Shown here one piece after another: positions 1 through 5,334 of a DNA stretch of 6,633 nt. The stretch covers positions 1 through 6,633 of the forward strand of contig CALFNR010000134.1 in the NCBI GenBank assembly GCA_937903005.1, written 5' to 3'. Source of the stretch: Clostridium_AI sp002297865 (lineage in GTDB: Bacteria > Bacillota > Clostridia > Lachnospirales > Lachnospiraceae). Under the pieces are notes generated by a model that saw only the letters and a program-made list of their open reading frames with translations, was not told where the DNA came from and made no database searches. The first letter of the stretch is position 1, and each line of letters opens with the position of its first letter. The translations under genes were made by a program, and so were the position numbers.

Positions 1-161
1 TCCTCTGCTTCTGTATCTTCTGTAGCTTTTGGCTCTGGATCCTCTGTCTCTGTATAAGTCTTTTCCCCTGCCTCCTCTGCCACAACGAATACGCCTGGTT
101 GAAAATGCAAGGGAATCGTCATACACAATACAATAATAAATAATTTTCTTACTATCTTCAT
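1..161 (-). CDS. Secreted protein, N-terminal part only (runs off the left edge)
   Basis: An open frame starts with ATG at 161 and continues without a stop to the window edge, giving 53 complete codons. The product begins MKIVRKLFIIVLCMTI, a short basic start followed by a hydrophobic stretch, and reaches a possible cleavage region around VFVVAEE (residues 25-31); this is a signal peptide by eye. The following mature start is rich in Glu, Thr and Pro (for example TETEDPEPKATEDTEAE), like the low-complexity linker of a surface protein. An AAGGAAAG-type ribosome binding site lies just upstream. The gene is 97 bases downstream of the DUF4430 gene on the same strand, separated by a perfect hairpin, so it may belong to the same riboswitch-controlled unit. 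Function cannot be read from this piece; a larger surface or cobalamin-binding protein is only a guess from context. Confidence 0.72.
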   Translation of the reverse strand, partial: MKIVRKLFIIVLCMTIPLHFQPGVFVVAEEAGEKTYTETEDPEPKATEDTEAE

Positions 162-217
162 TCCTATTATCTTTCCTTTTCTTAGCCTCTCTTACATTAC
201 ATTTCCATTAACTTTAT

Positions 218-247
218 GAATACCCCTTCCTCTTAGAAGGGGTATTC
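218..247 (-). terminator. Perfect 12-bp hairpin between two secreted-protein genes
   Basis: GAATACCCCTTC (218-229) and GAAGGGGTATTC (236-247) form a perfect 12-bp stem with a 6-base loop, 11 bases after the stop codon of the DUF4430 gene. On the minus strand the stem is followed by ATAAAGTT, not a T run, so it is not a standard intrinsic terminator. It may be a partial terminator, an mRNA 3'-end stabiliser or a processing site that lowers expression of the downstream gene. Confidence 0.55.
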
Positions 248-258
248 TTACAAGAAAA

Positions 259-1122
259 CTAATTCGTTGATACATTATATGTGGCAGAAGCGACACTTAA
301 CTCTGATGCATCCACATCTTTTAATACTGCTAAAGCACTAGCATAATCATCATCATCTTTGTTATCAGCTAATGCCATAACAAGTTCTGTTCTATCTGCT
401 TTCTCGCATGCTGGTACGTAATTGTAGTCACCAGCCCAGTTATAGGAGTATTTATCGATTGAGTCATAGTAGGTTACTTCTTTAGGAAGATAAGAATCAC
501 AAAGACCAACGTCAGCTCCCATGTTCATAGTAAAGAACATTTCAACTACAGGACTTTCTTCATCACTTAAAAGTCCCATATCCATCAATTCCTGAATGGA
601 TGTGCCCATTGTGTAATAATATGTAGAATCATTGTACTGTGTACTCATTTCATTATTGATTGTAAACATCCATCCTGAATATCCTGTGAAGTTAAATTCC
701 CCTAACAGTCTGGTGTATTTGTTCATCTCTTTTACAATTCCTGAATGAAATGCTACCTCTGGTAAGGAATCGTACATAGAATATGTAGATGCATTTAAAT
801 CATAGTGATATGCTTTGGAACAACGGATGCTGTTAATATATCCGTATGTATCAGCACAAGAGATTAAGATAAGTCTCTTCAAAAGATTATTGCAGATAAT
901 TTCACCAATTTTCTTAGAAGTGTCTGTTCCTGCTGGAATTTCAATACATGTTGGCTCTAATACAAAGTCATCTGCTGTTTCCCCTGGGTCAACCATTAGA
1001 TATAAGTAATAGTCTTCTGTGGTTTTCGCTGTTTCTTCTGCAAATGCTGTTGTGTGGACGTTCATTGTAGCCATAAGAACGACAAGCATTAGTGCCATTA
1101 CTTTTGTTGCTTTTTGTTTCAT
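259..1122 (-). CDS. Secreted DUF4430 (transcobalamin C-terminal-like) protein, probable corrinoid-binding
   Basis: A 287-residue exported protein. Residues 1-28 are a typical signal peptide: basic MKQKATK, hydrophobic core, and AFA before EE as the cleavage site. There is no lipobox Cys and no LPXTG anchor. Residues about 38-207 resemble DUF4430 (PF14478): an opening beta strand YLYLMV, then LEPTCIEIPAGT, a YGYINSI strand, the hallmark SGWMFTINNE (149-158), and FFTMNMGADVGL (196-207), which matches the closing strand and the G-x-D-x-G ending of the family. The C-terminal 80 residues are acidic and not recognised. DUF4430 resembles the beta domain of eukaryotic cobalamin carriers (family knowledge). 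A cobalamin riboswitch and its terminator lie immediately upstream, so B12 binding or capture outside the membrane is the likely role; this is inference, since no binding residue can be assigned. AGGAGAG lies 8 bases before the ATG. Confidence 0.85.
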   Translation of the reverse strand: MKQKATKVMALMLVVLMATMNVHTTAFAEETAKTTEDYYLYLMVDPGETADDFVLEPTCIEIPAGTDTSKKIGEIICNNLLKRLILISCADTYGYINSIRCSKAYHYDLNASTYSMYDSLPEVAFHSGIVKEMNKYTRLLGEFNFTGYSGWMFTINNEMSTQYNDSTYYYTMGTSIQELMDMGLLSDEESPVVEMFFTMNMGADVGLCDSYLPKEVTYYDSIDKYSYNWAGDYNYVPACEKADRTELVMALADNKDDDDYASALAVLKDVDASELSVASATYNVSTN

Positions 1123-1182
1123 AATTTTCTCTCCTTTTTACATGAGAGCAATCAGAGAAATACGCAAACTATTAGTGCGCAC

Positions 1183-1220
1183 AAAAAATACCGCATTCTC
1201 CAATTACCCAAGAATCGTAT
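1183..1220 (-). terminator. Terminator hairpin of the cobalamin riboswitch (expression platform)
   Basis: On the minus strand ATAC-G-ATTCT, an 11-base loop region, AGAAT-GCG-GTAT and then TTTTTT form a two-part stem (5 bp near the loop, 4 bp at the base, small internal loop) that runs into six T residues at 1183-1188. It lies 5 bases after the aptamer's P1 helix and about 60 bases before the start codon, the position expected for a transcription-attenuating expression platform. The stem is modest, so folding energies should be computed. The usual logic for this class is that bound cobalamin favours termination. Confidence 0.55.
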
Positions 1221-1225
1221 CATAC

Positions 1226-1393
1226 TAATACATGGCAAGTATTCTGACTTATGCATCTTCCTACAAAGCACCTTCCCATTATACGTAAAGTTAACAGTGG
1301 TTTACGCTTCTTCGTCCGCATTTACAGTTGTGGCTGCAGTCCTGGAATTTCACCAGGTTCCAGTTTAACGCTGTTATAAGCGACCATGTATCA
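1226..1393 (-). ncRNA. Cobalamin (adenosylcobalamin-type) riboswitch
   Basis: The minus strand shows the conserved cobalamin aptamer parts in the right order. The core CCTGGTGAAATTCCAGG followed by ACTGCAGCC and ACAACTGTAA lies at about 1322-1356, then AACCACTG, GGGAAGG, and finally the B12 box AAGTCAGAATACTTGCCA at 1233-1250. The ends close with a P1 helix: ATACATGG (1384-1391) pairs perfectly with CCATGTAT (1228-1235), extended by a G-U and a T-A pair. The length, about 165 nt, is normal for the class. It is followed by a terminator-like hairpin and then by the DUF4430 gene, so it should lower that gene's expression when B12 is plentiful. A 60-codon reading frame crossing this region (1291-1473) is not a gene. 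Confidence 0.95.
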
Positions 1394-1395
1394 TT

Positions 1396-1420
1396 ATTAT
1401 ATGTACTTGTACAAGTAACA
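1396..1420 (-). promoter_or_regulatory. Candidate promoter with a palindromic operator in the spacer, ahead of the riboswitch
   Basis: A perfect TATAAT (1396-1401) precedes the aptamer and would start transcription at about 1389, inside the 5' strand of P1. A 4/6 match to the -35 box (TTCATA, 1421-1426) is 19 bases upstream. Most of the long spacer is a perfect 14-bp palindrome, TACTTGTACAAGTA (1404-1417); with one bulged base the symmetry extends to ATATGT...ACATAT. A dyad in a 19-bp spacer is the layout used by MerR-family activators. Alternatively the start site is upstream, at an extended -10 TGTTACAAT (1426-1434), in which case the palindrome would be part of the leader RNA. Confidence 0.5.
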
Positions 1421-1425
1421 TATGA

Positions 1426-1434
1426 ATTGTAACA
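1426..1434 (-). promoter_or_regulatory. Alternative extended -10 promoter element upstream of the riboswitch
   Basis: On the minus strand TGTTACAAT gives TG-n-TACAAT, a good extended -10 element (5/6 to TATAAT), with no recognisable -35. It would start transcription near 1419 and leave about 25 bases in front of the aptamer, so that P1 is transcribed whole. It competes with the TATAAT at 1396-1401 as the promoter of the cobalamin unit; the sequence alone does not decide between them. Confidence 0.35.
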
Positions 1435-1512
1435 TATTTTTTTCATAAACGCTACCCAAACTTTTGATATCACTATGAAAAACTTGTACTGTATTCCAGT
1501 GGACTTTTCTTT

Positions 1513-2160
1513 CTACCCAATAAAGTTCAAGATTTCGTATGGTTTATCCACGATGATTTTAGCACCATGTTCCCTTAAGAATGCTTCTTCTCGAAATCCC
1601 CATTTTACTATAATGGATTGCAATCCAGCATTCGCTGCGGTCTGAATATCAACGTCTGAATCCCCGATATAGACTGCCTGTTCTTTCTTAACCTGTAGTT
1701 TGTTCAACACTTCTTCCACACTGTCCGGATATGGTTTTCTGCGGATTCCTTCCCGTTCACCGACTACAAAGTCAAACATACCTGGAAAATAATCTTTACA
1801 AAGAGACTGGACAGCAAAATCTGCTTTATTGGACACAACTGCTGTTAAACAGCCTTTTGCTCTTAGGGTTGTAAGAAGTTCCATAATTCCATCATATGGA
1901 CTGGTATTGTCTGCACAGTGTATTGCATAATGTTCTTTAAAGGTTTGCAATACTTGTTCTATGGTTTCTTGGCTTGTTCCAGATGGAACTGCTCGTTCAA
2001 TTAATTTTTTGATACCGTTACCAACAAATTTTCTAACTTCTTCAATGGTTCTTGTCGGCAAATTGTGTGCCGCTAGTGCATAGTTAGTGCTATTGCAAAG
2101 ATCTTCAAGGGTGTTTAAAATGGTTCCATCTAAGTCAAATATAAGTAATTTATAATTCAT
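1513..2160 (-). CDS. HAD-superfamily hydrolase, phosphoglycolate phosphatase (Gph/PGP) type
   Basis: A 215-residue cytoplasmic phosphatase with all four HAD motifs. Motif I is FDLDGT (residues 8-13) with the Asp9 nucleophile and Asp11 acid/base. Motif II is VVSNK (Ser110). Motif III is the Lys of RKPYPD (Lys142). Motif IV is GDSDVD (166-171) with the Mg-binding Asp167 and Asp171. The helical cap between motifs I and II (about 15-85) and the REGIRRKPYPD segment match subfamily IA phosphoglycolate phosphatases and related sugar-phosphate phosphatases, and the length is normal. Known family reactions include 2-phosphoglycolate to glycolate and dephosphorylation of small sugar phosphates or pyrophosphate; the substrate cannot be fixed from sequence. 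AAAGGA lies 9 bases before the ATG. The gene has its own promoter (2212-2240) and looks monocistronic, although I see no clear terminator after it before the riboswitch unit. Confidence 0.88.
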   Translation of the reverse strand: MNYKLLIFDLDGTILNTLEDLCNSTNYALAAHNLPTRTIEEVRKFVGNGIKKLIERAVPSGTSQETIEQVLQTFKEHYAIHCADNTSPYDGIMELLTTLRAKGCLTAVVSNKADFAVQSLCKDYFPGMFDFVVGEREGIRRKPYPDSVEEVLNKLQVKKEQAVYIGDSDVDIQTAANAGLQSIIVKWGFREEAFLREHGAKIIVDKPYEILNFIG

Positions 2161-2211
2161 AATGTATTATCCTTTCATTTTCCTTTTGTTAATCTTTTTC
2201 TTTCGCTATAC

Positions 2212-2240
2212 ATTATATTACTGCATATTTGCTTTTTCAA
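2212..2240 (-). promoter_or_regulatory. Sigma-A promoter of the HAD phosphatase gene
   Basis: On the minus strand TTGAAA (2235-2240; 5/6 to the consensus), a 17-base spacer and a perfect TATAAT (2212-2217) form a near-ideal vegetative promoter. The predicted start is near 2205, giving a leader of about 45 bases. No operator-like dyad is seen around it, so constitutive expression is likely. Confidence 0.75.
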
Positions 2241-2302
2241 TATATATGCTGCTCTATTCTGTTTTGGAATTTTTCCCTATTTTAAATGATATTCCTATCC
2301 AC

Positions 2303-2354
2303 TAAAAAACCTCCAAAGCAGCTTTTAGTTATATACCATAACTGCTTTAGAGGT
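2303..2354 (-). terminator. Strong intrinsic terminator of hcp
   Basis: On the minus strand ACCTCTAAAGCAG (2342-2354) pairs along all 13 positions (one T-G wobble) with CTGCTTTGGAGGT (2309-2321), followed at once by six T residues (2304-2309, sharing the last stem base). The 20-base loop can form a small inner helix (TTAT/ATAA). It lies about 90 bases after the hcp stop codon and separates the hcp unit from the HAD gene. Confidence 0.92.
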
Positions 2355-2446
2355 GTCATATCACTGTACACAGCCCTTACATTTACTATTGGGAATGAAT
2401 ATATTATGAAAAGTAGTTTTATAGTTGTATTAGTTTATTGTTCTAT

Positions 2447-4378
2447 TTACTGTAACTGGTCAAGGATTACATCAACTTCTAATCCGTGTACCATACATGC
2501 TTCTGCTAATGTTTCCATCTGAGAAGATGGACAGCCTAAGCAGTGCATACCTGCTGCCATTAAAACTTCAGCATTTTCTGGGTGAGATTTTAAGATTTCA
2601 CCGATTGTCCAGTCTGCTGATACGCCTTCGTTTGCAGCTGCAGCTTCTTCTGCTTCTTTGAAGAACATTTTCATGTCTTCTTCAACAGTTGAGATTCCGC
2701 CAATACCGAAGTTGTCGATTAACACCTTTGCTACTCCTGGAGATAAGAATCCTGGAAGTGTTGGTCCTAAGTGGATTTCTTTTACGCCAAGGTATAATAA
2801 GGATAATAATACGATAACTGCTTTTTGCTCATACCAGGCAATGTTGTAGATGATTGGTAACTCATTAATATCATTTAATTCAAAGATTTCTTTTAATTTT
2901 AATGCGATTAATGCTAAGGAGTAAGAATCGTTACATTGTCCTGCATCAAGCACTCTTGGAATACCACCAATATCACCTAAGTTTAATTTGTTGTATTTGT
3001 ATTTTGCACAGCCTGCTGTTAAGATAACAGTATCCTGTGGAAGTGCTTTCGCGAAATCTGTATAGTAATTTCTAGCTTTTGATCTGCCGTCACATCCAGC
3101 CATAACTACGAATTTCTTAATTGCACCAGTTTTCACTGCATCTACTACAGCATCTGCTAACGCAAATACCTGTTCATGAGCAAAACCACCAATGATTTCA
3201 CCTGTTTCGATTTCTGTTGGAGCAGCGCATTTTTTAGCTAATTCAATAATTTCAGAAAAGTCTTTCTTAGAACCTGCTTCTCCTTCAATGTGTTTGCATC
3301 CTGCATAACCAGCAGCCCCTGTTGTAAACATTCTGTCTTTGTAAGAATCCTTTGGAGGAACGATACAGTTTGTTGTCATAAGAATTGGTCCGTTGAAGGA
3401 TTCGAATTCTTCTTTCTGTTTCCACCAGGCATTACCATAGTTACCTACTAAATGGCTGTATTTCTTAAGTTGTGGATAGTAGTGCGCTGGTAACATCTCG
3501 GAGTGAGTATACACGTCTACTCCTGTACCTTCTGTCTGAATTAATAACTGCTCAATATCTGCAAGGTCGTGACCAGATACTAAGATACCAGGTTTTTTAC
3601 CTGCACCGATGTTAACCTTAGTGATTTCTGGATTACCGTAAGTTGTTGTATTGGCTGTATCAAGTAATGCCATACCATCAACACCAAATTTACCTGTTTC
3701 CATTGTTAATGCAACTAAATCATCAGCTGTCATAGAATCATCTAATAACTTAGCTAGGGCAGACTGCATAAATGTGTCGATTTCTTCGTTGTCATAACCT
3801 AATGCATTGGCATGTTTAGAGTAAGCAGATAAACCTTTTAAACCATAAGTGATTAACTCTCTTAAAGAACGGATATCTTCGTTTTCAGTTGCCAATACAC
3901 CAACTTCTTTCGACTCTGCTTTTGCTTTTAACATAGCATTTACTTCAGAACCAGAGTTATTACCTGTAACAATCTTTTTAAGAGTTGCTAAGAAACCTGA
4001 TTTTTTATCTTCTTCGATATCCCATGTAGCAGCTTCCGATAAGTTTGTTTTATCTGTTAACTGTTCCATTAAATCATTTTTCATGGCTAAAGTTTCTTTT
4101 ACTCTTGCATAGAATACATCATCATCAAAGTTTGCATTTGTGATTGTTGTAAACAAGTTTAATGTTACGTAGTGGTTTACATCTTTGGAAATTGTTTTTC
4201 CTTCTTGACGTAATCTTGTAGTTACCTCAGATAAACCTTTTGTTACATATATCAATAAGTCTTGCATATTTGCTAAGTCAGCGCTTTTTCCACAAACACC
4301 TACTTTTGTACAGCCTTTATTTCCTGCTGTTTCTTGGCATTGATAGCAAAACATGTTATTTGTCATATTTTCGCTCAT
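2447..4378 (-). CDS. hcp: Hybrid-cluster protein / hydroxylamine reductase with fused C-terminal DUF1858 redox-disulfide domain
   Basis: A 643-residue cytoplasmic iron-sulfur enzyme, about 90 residues longer than a plain Hcp. The N-terminal cysteines C11-x2-C14-x8-C23-x5-C29 are the type I pattern of strict anaerobes, binding a [4Fe-4S] cluster. All hybrid [4Fe-2O-2S] cluster ligands are present by motif: His270 (SGHDL), Glu294 (THSEM), Cys338 (TTNC), Cys429 (AGCDG, the persulfide position), Cys457 (AGCAKY), Cys482 (GQCND), Glu517 and Lys519 (WYEQK). After an Ala/Glu-rich linker (about 573-587), residues 588-643 form a DUF1858/prismane-associated domain (DWTIGEIL...HCLGCPSS) with a CLGC redox pair at 613-616. 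Hcp reduces hydroxylamine in vitro and is thought to detoxify NO or hydroxylamine in vivo. The gene follows a Crp/Fnr regulator by 97 bases, with its own promoter and operator, and ends at a strong terminator. AGGAGA lies 8 bases before the ATG. Confidence 0.97.
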   Translation of the reverse strand: MSENMTNNMFCYQCQETAGNKGCTKVGVCGKSADLANMQDLLIYVTKGLSEVTTRLRQEGKTISKDVNHYVTLNLFTTITNANFDDDVFYARVKETLAMKNDLMEQLTDKTNLSEAATWDIEEDKKSGFLATLKKIVTGNNSGSEVNAMLKAKAESKEVGVLATENEDIRSLRELITYGLKGLSAYSKHANALGYDNEEIDTFMQSALAKLLDDSMTADDLVALTMETGKFGVDGMALLDTANTTTYGNPEITKVNIGAGKKPGILVSGHDLADIEQLLIQTEGTGVDVYTHSEMLPAHYYPQLKKYSHLVGNYGNAWWKQKEEFESFNGPILMTTNCIVPPKDSYKDRMFTTGAAGYAGCKHIEGEAGSKKDFSEIIELAKKCAAPTEIETGEIIGGFAHEQVFALADAVVDAVKTGAIKKFVVMAGCDGRSKARNYYTDFAKALPQDTVILTAGCAKYKYNKLNLGDIGGIPRVLDAGQCNDSYSLALIALKLKEIFELNDINELPIIYNIAWYEQKAVIVLLSLLYLGVKEIHLGPTLPGFLSPGVAKVLIDNFGIGGISTVEEDMKMFFKEAEEAAAANEGVSADWTIGEILKSHPENAEVLMAAGMHCLGCPSSQMETLAEACMVHGLEVDVILDQLQ

Positions 4379-4414
4379 TTATGATTTCTCCTTTTTATTT
4401 AAATGATGTTGTTT

Positions 4415-4427
4415 GTTGCTTCGCAAC
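4415..4427 (-). other. Small hairpin at the 5' end of the hcp leader
   Basis: GTTGC and GCAAC form a perfect 5-bp stem around a three-base GAA loop, beginning about 4 bases after the predicted hcp transcription start (about 4431). A stem this close to the 5' end is typical of mRNA-stabilising structures. It does not reach the ribosome binding site. Confidence 0.4.
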
Positions 4428-4437
4428 TTATGTGCTT

Positions 4438-4443
4438 ATCATA
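4438..4443 (-). promoter_or_regulatory. -10 element of the hcp promoter
   Basis: TATGAT (5/6 to TATAAT) on the minus strand, with predicted start near 4431 and a leader of about 53 bases. The hexamer 17 bases upstream (CGGAAT) is a poor -35 box. Combined with an operator centred at -41.5, this is the form of a promoter that needs an activator. Confidence 0.65.
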
Positions 4444-4465
4444 CAGGATAGAGCGAAAAGATTCC

Positions 4466-4479
4466 GTAACATATGTTAC
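4466..4479 (-). promoter_or_regulatory. Crp/Fnr-type (probable HcpR) operator of hcp
   Basis: GTAACATATGTTAC is a perfect 14-bp palindrome of the form GTAAC-N4-GTTAC, the kind of dyad bound by Crp/Fnr proteins and, to my recollection, the motif predicted for HcpR in clostridia. Its centre (4472.5) is 29 bases upstream of the hcp -10 hexamer, i.e. at -41.5 from the predicted start: the class II activator position overlapping the -35 region. Its last four bases lie in the regulator gene, including the TAA stop codon. Confidence 0.8.
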
Positions 4480-5159
4480 AAACAATCAGCCAATGCATCT
4501 TCATCTGATAGAATGATATGCTTTCCCTTGATTTCGATTAGCCCTTCCTTCTGCATATTACTTAGTTCCCGACTAAGAGACGGTCTTGTAGTATTTAAAA
4601 AATCTGCCATTTCTTCTCTTGTCAGTGTCATTTTCACGATACCATCTACTTCCTCGCAATTAGTAATATAACGGACTATCCTTTGCCGTAAAGACCCACT
4701 ATTAAGTACCTGTATTTTGGTATTCAGTGTAAATGCTTTTCTCGCAAACATAGTAAGCAGATTTTTTGTTATCTTATAATATGCCAAATGTACTTCGTTC
4801 TCAGGCAAGTTAAAAATCTGTGAATCCAATGTCATAACAAGACTTTCCCTTTTGGCTATGGCATTTAAGTCATATCTTGGTTTCTGCATATACAAATACA
4901 CTTCGCCAAATATATCACCACTATCCACAATATCTGCTATTGGCAAGACTTTTCCAGACATAGTATCACGATATACGGAAATGTACCCATCTACCAGCAA
5001 AAATAGTTTTGTGGGCTTTTGCGTTTCTCGAAAAACAAACTCATTTTTTCTGTATTTTTTCATCTGAATATTAGCTTTTGATACAAAGTACATAAACTCC
5101 TCATCTGTAAGCTCTTTGCAGATAAATGTATTTTTAAGCATCTGAATATAATCCTGCAT
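4476..5159 (-). CDS. Crp/Fnr-family transcriptional regulator, probable HcpR (activator of hcp)
   Basis: A 227-residue DNA-binding regulator. Residues about 10-130 form the cyclic-nucleotide-binding-type beta barrel (FRETQKPTKLFLLVDGYISV, then SGDIFGEVYLY), followed by the dimerisation helix (about 125-152) and a winged helix-turn-helix (about 155-220) with TREEMADFLNTTRPSLSREL, whose RPSLSREL is a typical recognition helix. Only three scattered cysteines (14, 168, 226) exist, so it lacks the FNR iron-sulfur motif; some characterised HcpR proteins use haem to sense NO (family knowledge), but no ligand residue can be named here. I chose the ATG at 5159, with GGAGG 5 bases upstream. A TTG at 5171 would add four residues (MEVF) but overlaps that ribosome binding site. 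Position directly upstream of hcp and the -41.5 palindrome point to HcpR function; this is inference. Confidence 0.92.
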   Translation of the reverse strand: MQDYIQMLKNTFICKELTDEEFMYFVSKANIQMKKYRKNEFVFRETQKPTKLFLLVDGYISVYRDTMSGKVLPIADIVDSGDIFGEVYLYMQKPRYDLNAIAKRESLVMTLDSQIFNLPENEVHLAYYKITKNLLTMFARKAFTLNTKIQVLNSGSLRQRIVRYITNCEEVDGIVKMTLTREEMADFLNTTRPSLSRELSNMQKEGLIEIKGKHIILSDEDALADCL

Positions 5160-5188
5160 AAATACCTCCAAATTCTCATTTCTGTGCT

Positions 5189-5197
5189 ATTATACCA
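5189..5197 (-). promoter_or_regulatory. Extended -10 promoter of the Crp/Fnr regulator gene
   Basis: On the minus strand TGGTATAAT is a perfect extended -10 element (TG-n-TATAAT). The predicted start is near 5182, leaving a leader of about 22 bases with GGAGG. The -35 region is weak (CTGAAA at 15 bases is the best match). No copy of the GTAAC-N4-GTTAC palindrome lies here, so there is no sequence sign of autoregulation. Confidence 0.7.
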
Positions 5198-5265
5198 TAC
5201 TCTAGGATATTTCAGTATTTTTTATAAAACTAGTTTACAATTTTATTCTTTTTTCCTTTTTATAT

Positions 5266-5274
5266 TGGTGTAAT
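5266..5274 (+). promoter_or_regulatory. Candidate extended -10 promoter of the lysozyme gene
   Basis: TGGTGTAAT reads as TG-n-TGTAAT (5/6 to TATAAT with the extended TG). It lies just after a T-rich stretch (5241-5265), with no good -35 at 17 bases. The predicted start near 5281 would give a leader of about 54 bases. This is the best plus-strand candidate in the divergent region. Confidence 0.4.
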
Positions 5275-5334
5275 ACAAAATAGCAGCTTAAATGACTGGT
5301 TGCTTCAAAATTTATTTAAAGGAGATTGATTATT

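Noticed and set aside
1019..1368. Two overlapping plus-strand reading frames of 69 and 84 codons
   Set aside because: They are antisense to the signal-peptide end of the DUF4430 gene and to the riboswitch; hydrophobic content is a mirror of the signal peptide.
1291..1473. 60-codon minus-strand reading frame between the HAD gene and the DUF4430 gene
   Set aside because: It covers the cobalamin aptamer, including its conserved core, has no ribosome binding site of note, and resembles no protein.
1470..1512. Possible terminator after the HAD gene (ACTG/CAGT stem followed by GTTTTTC)
   Set aside because: Only a 4-bp stem can be drawn and the T run is separated from it; too weak to call.
2286..2522. 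78-codon plus-strand reading frame
   Set aside because: It runs through the hcp terminator and into the antisense of the hcp 3' end, with no ribosome binding site.
4240..4671. 143-codon plus-strand reading frame
   Set aside because: It is antisense to the hcp start, the hcp promoter and operator, and the regulator's helix-turn-helix; all three on the other strand are well supported.
5222..5245. AAACTAGTTT dyad in the regulator-lysozyme intergenic region as an operator
   Set aside because: Only 10 bp of symmetry with no extension, unlike the GTAAC-N4-GTTAC site, and short AT-rich palindromes are expected by chance.
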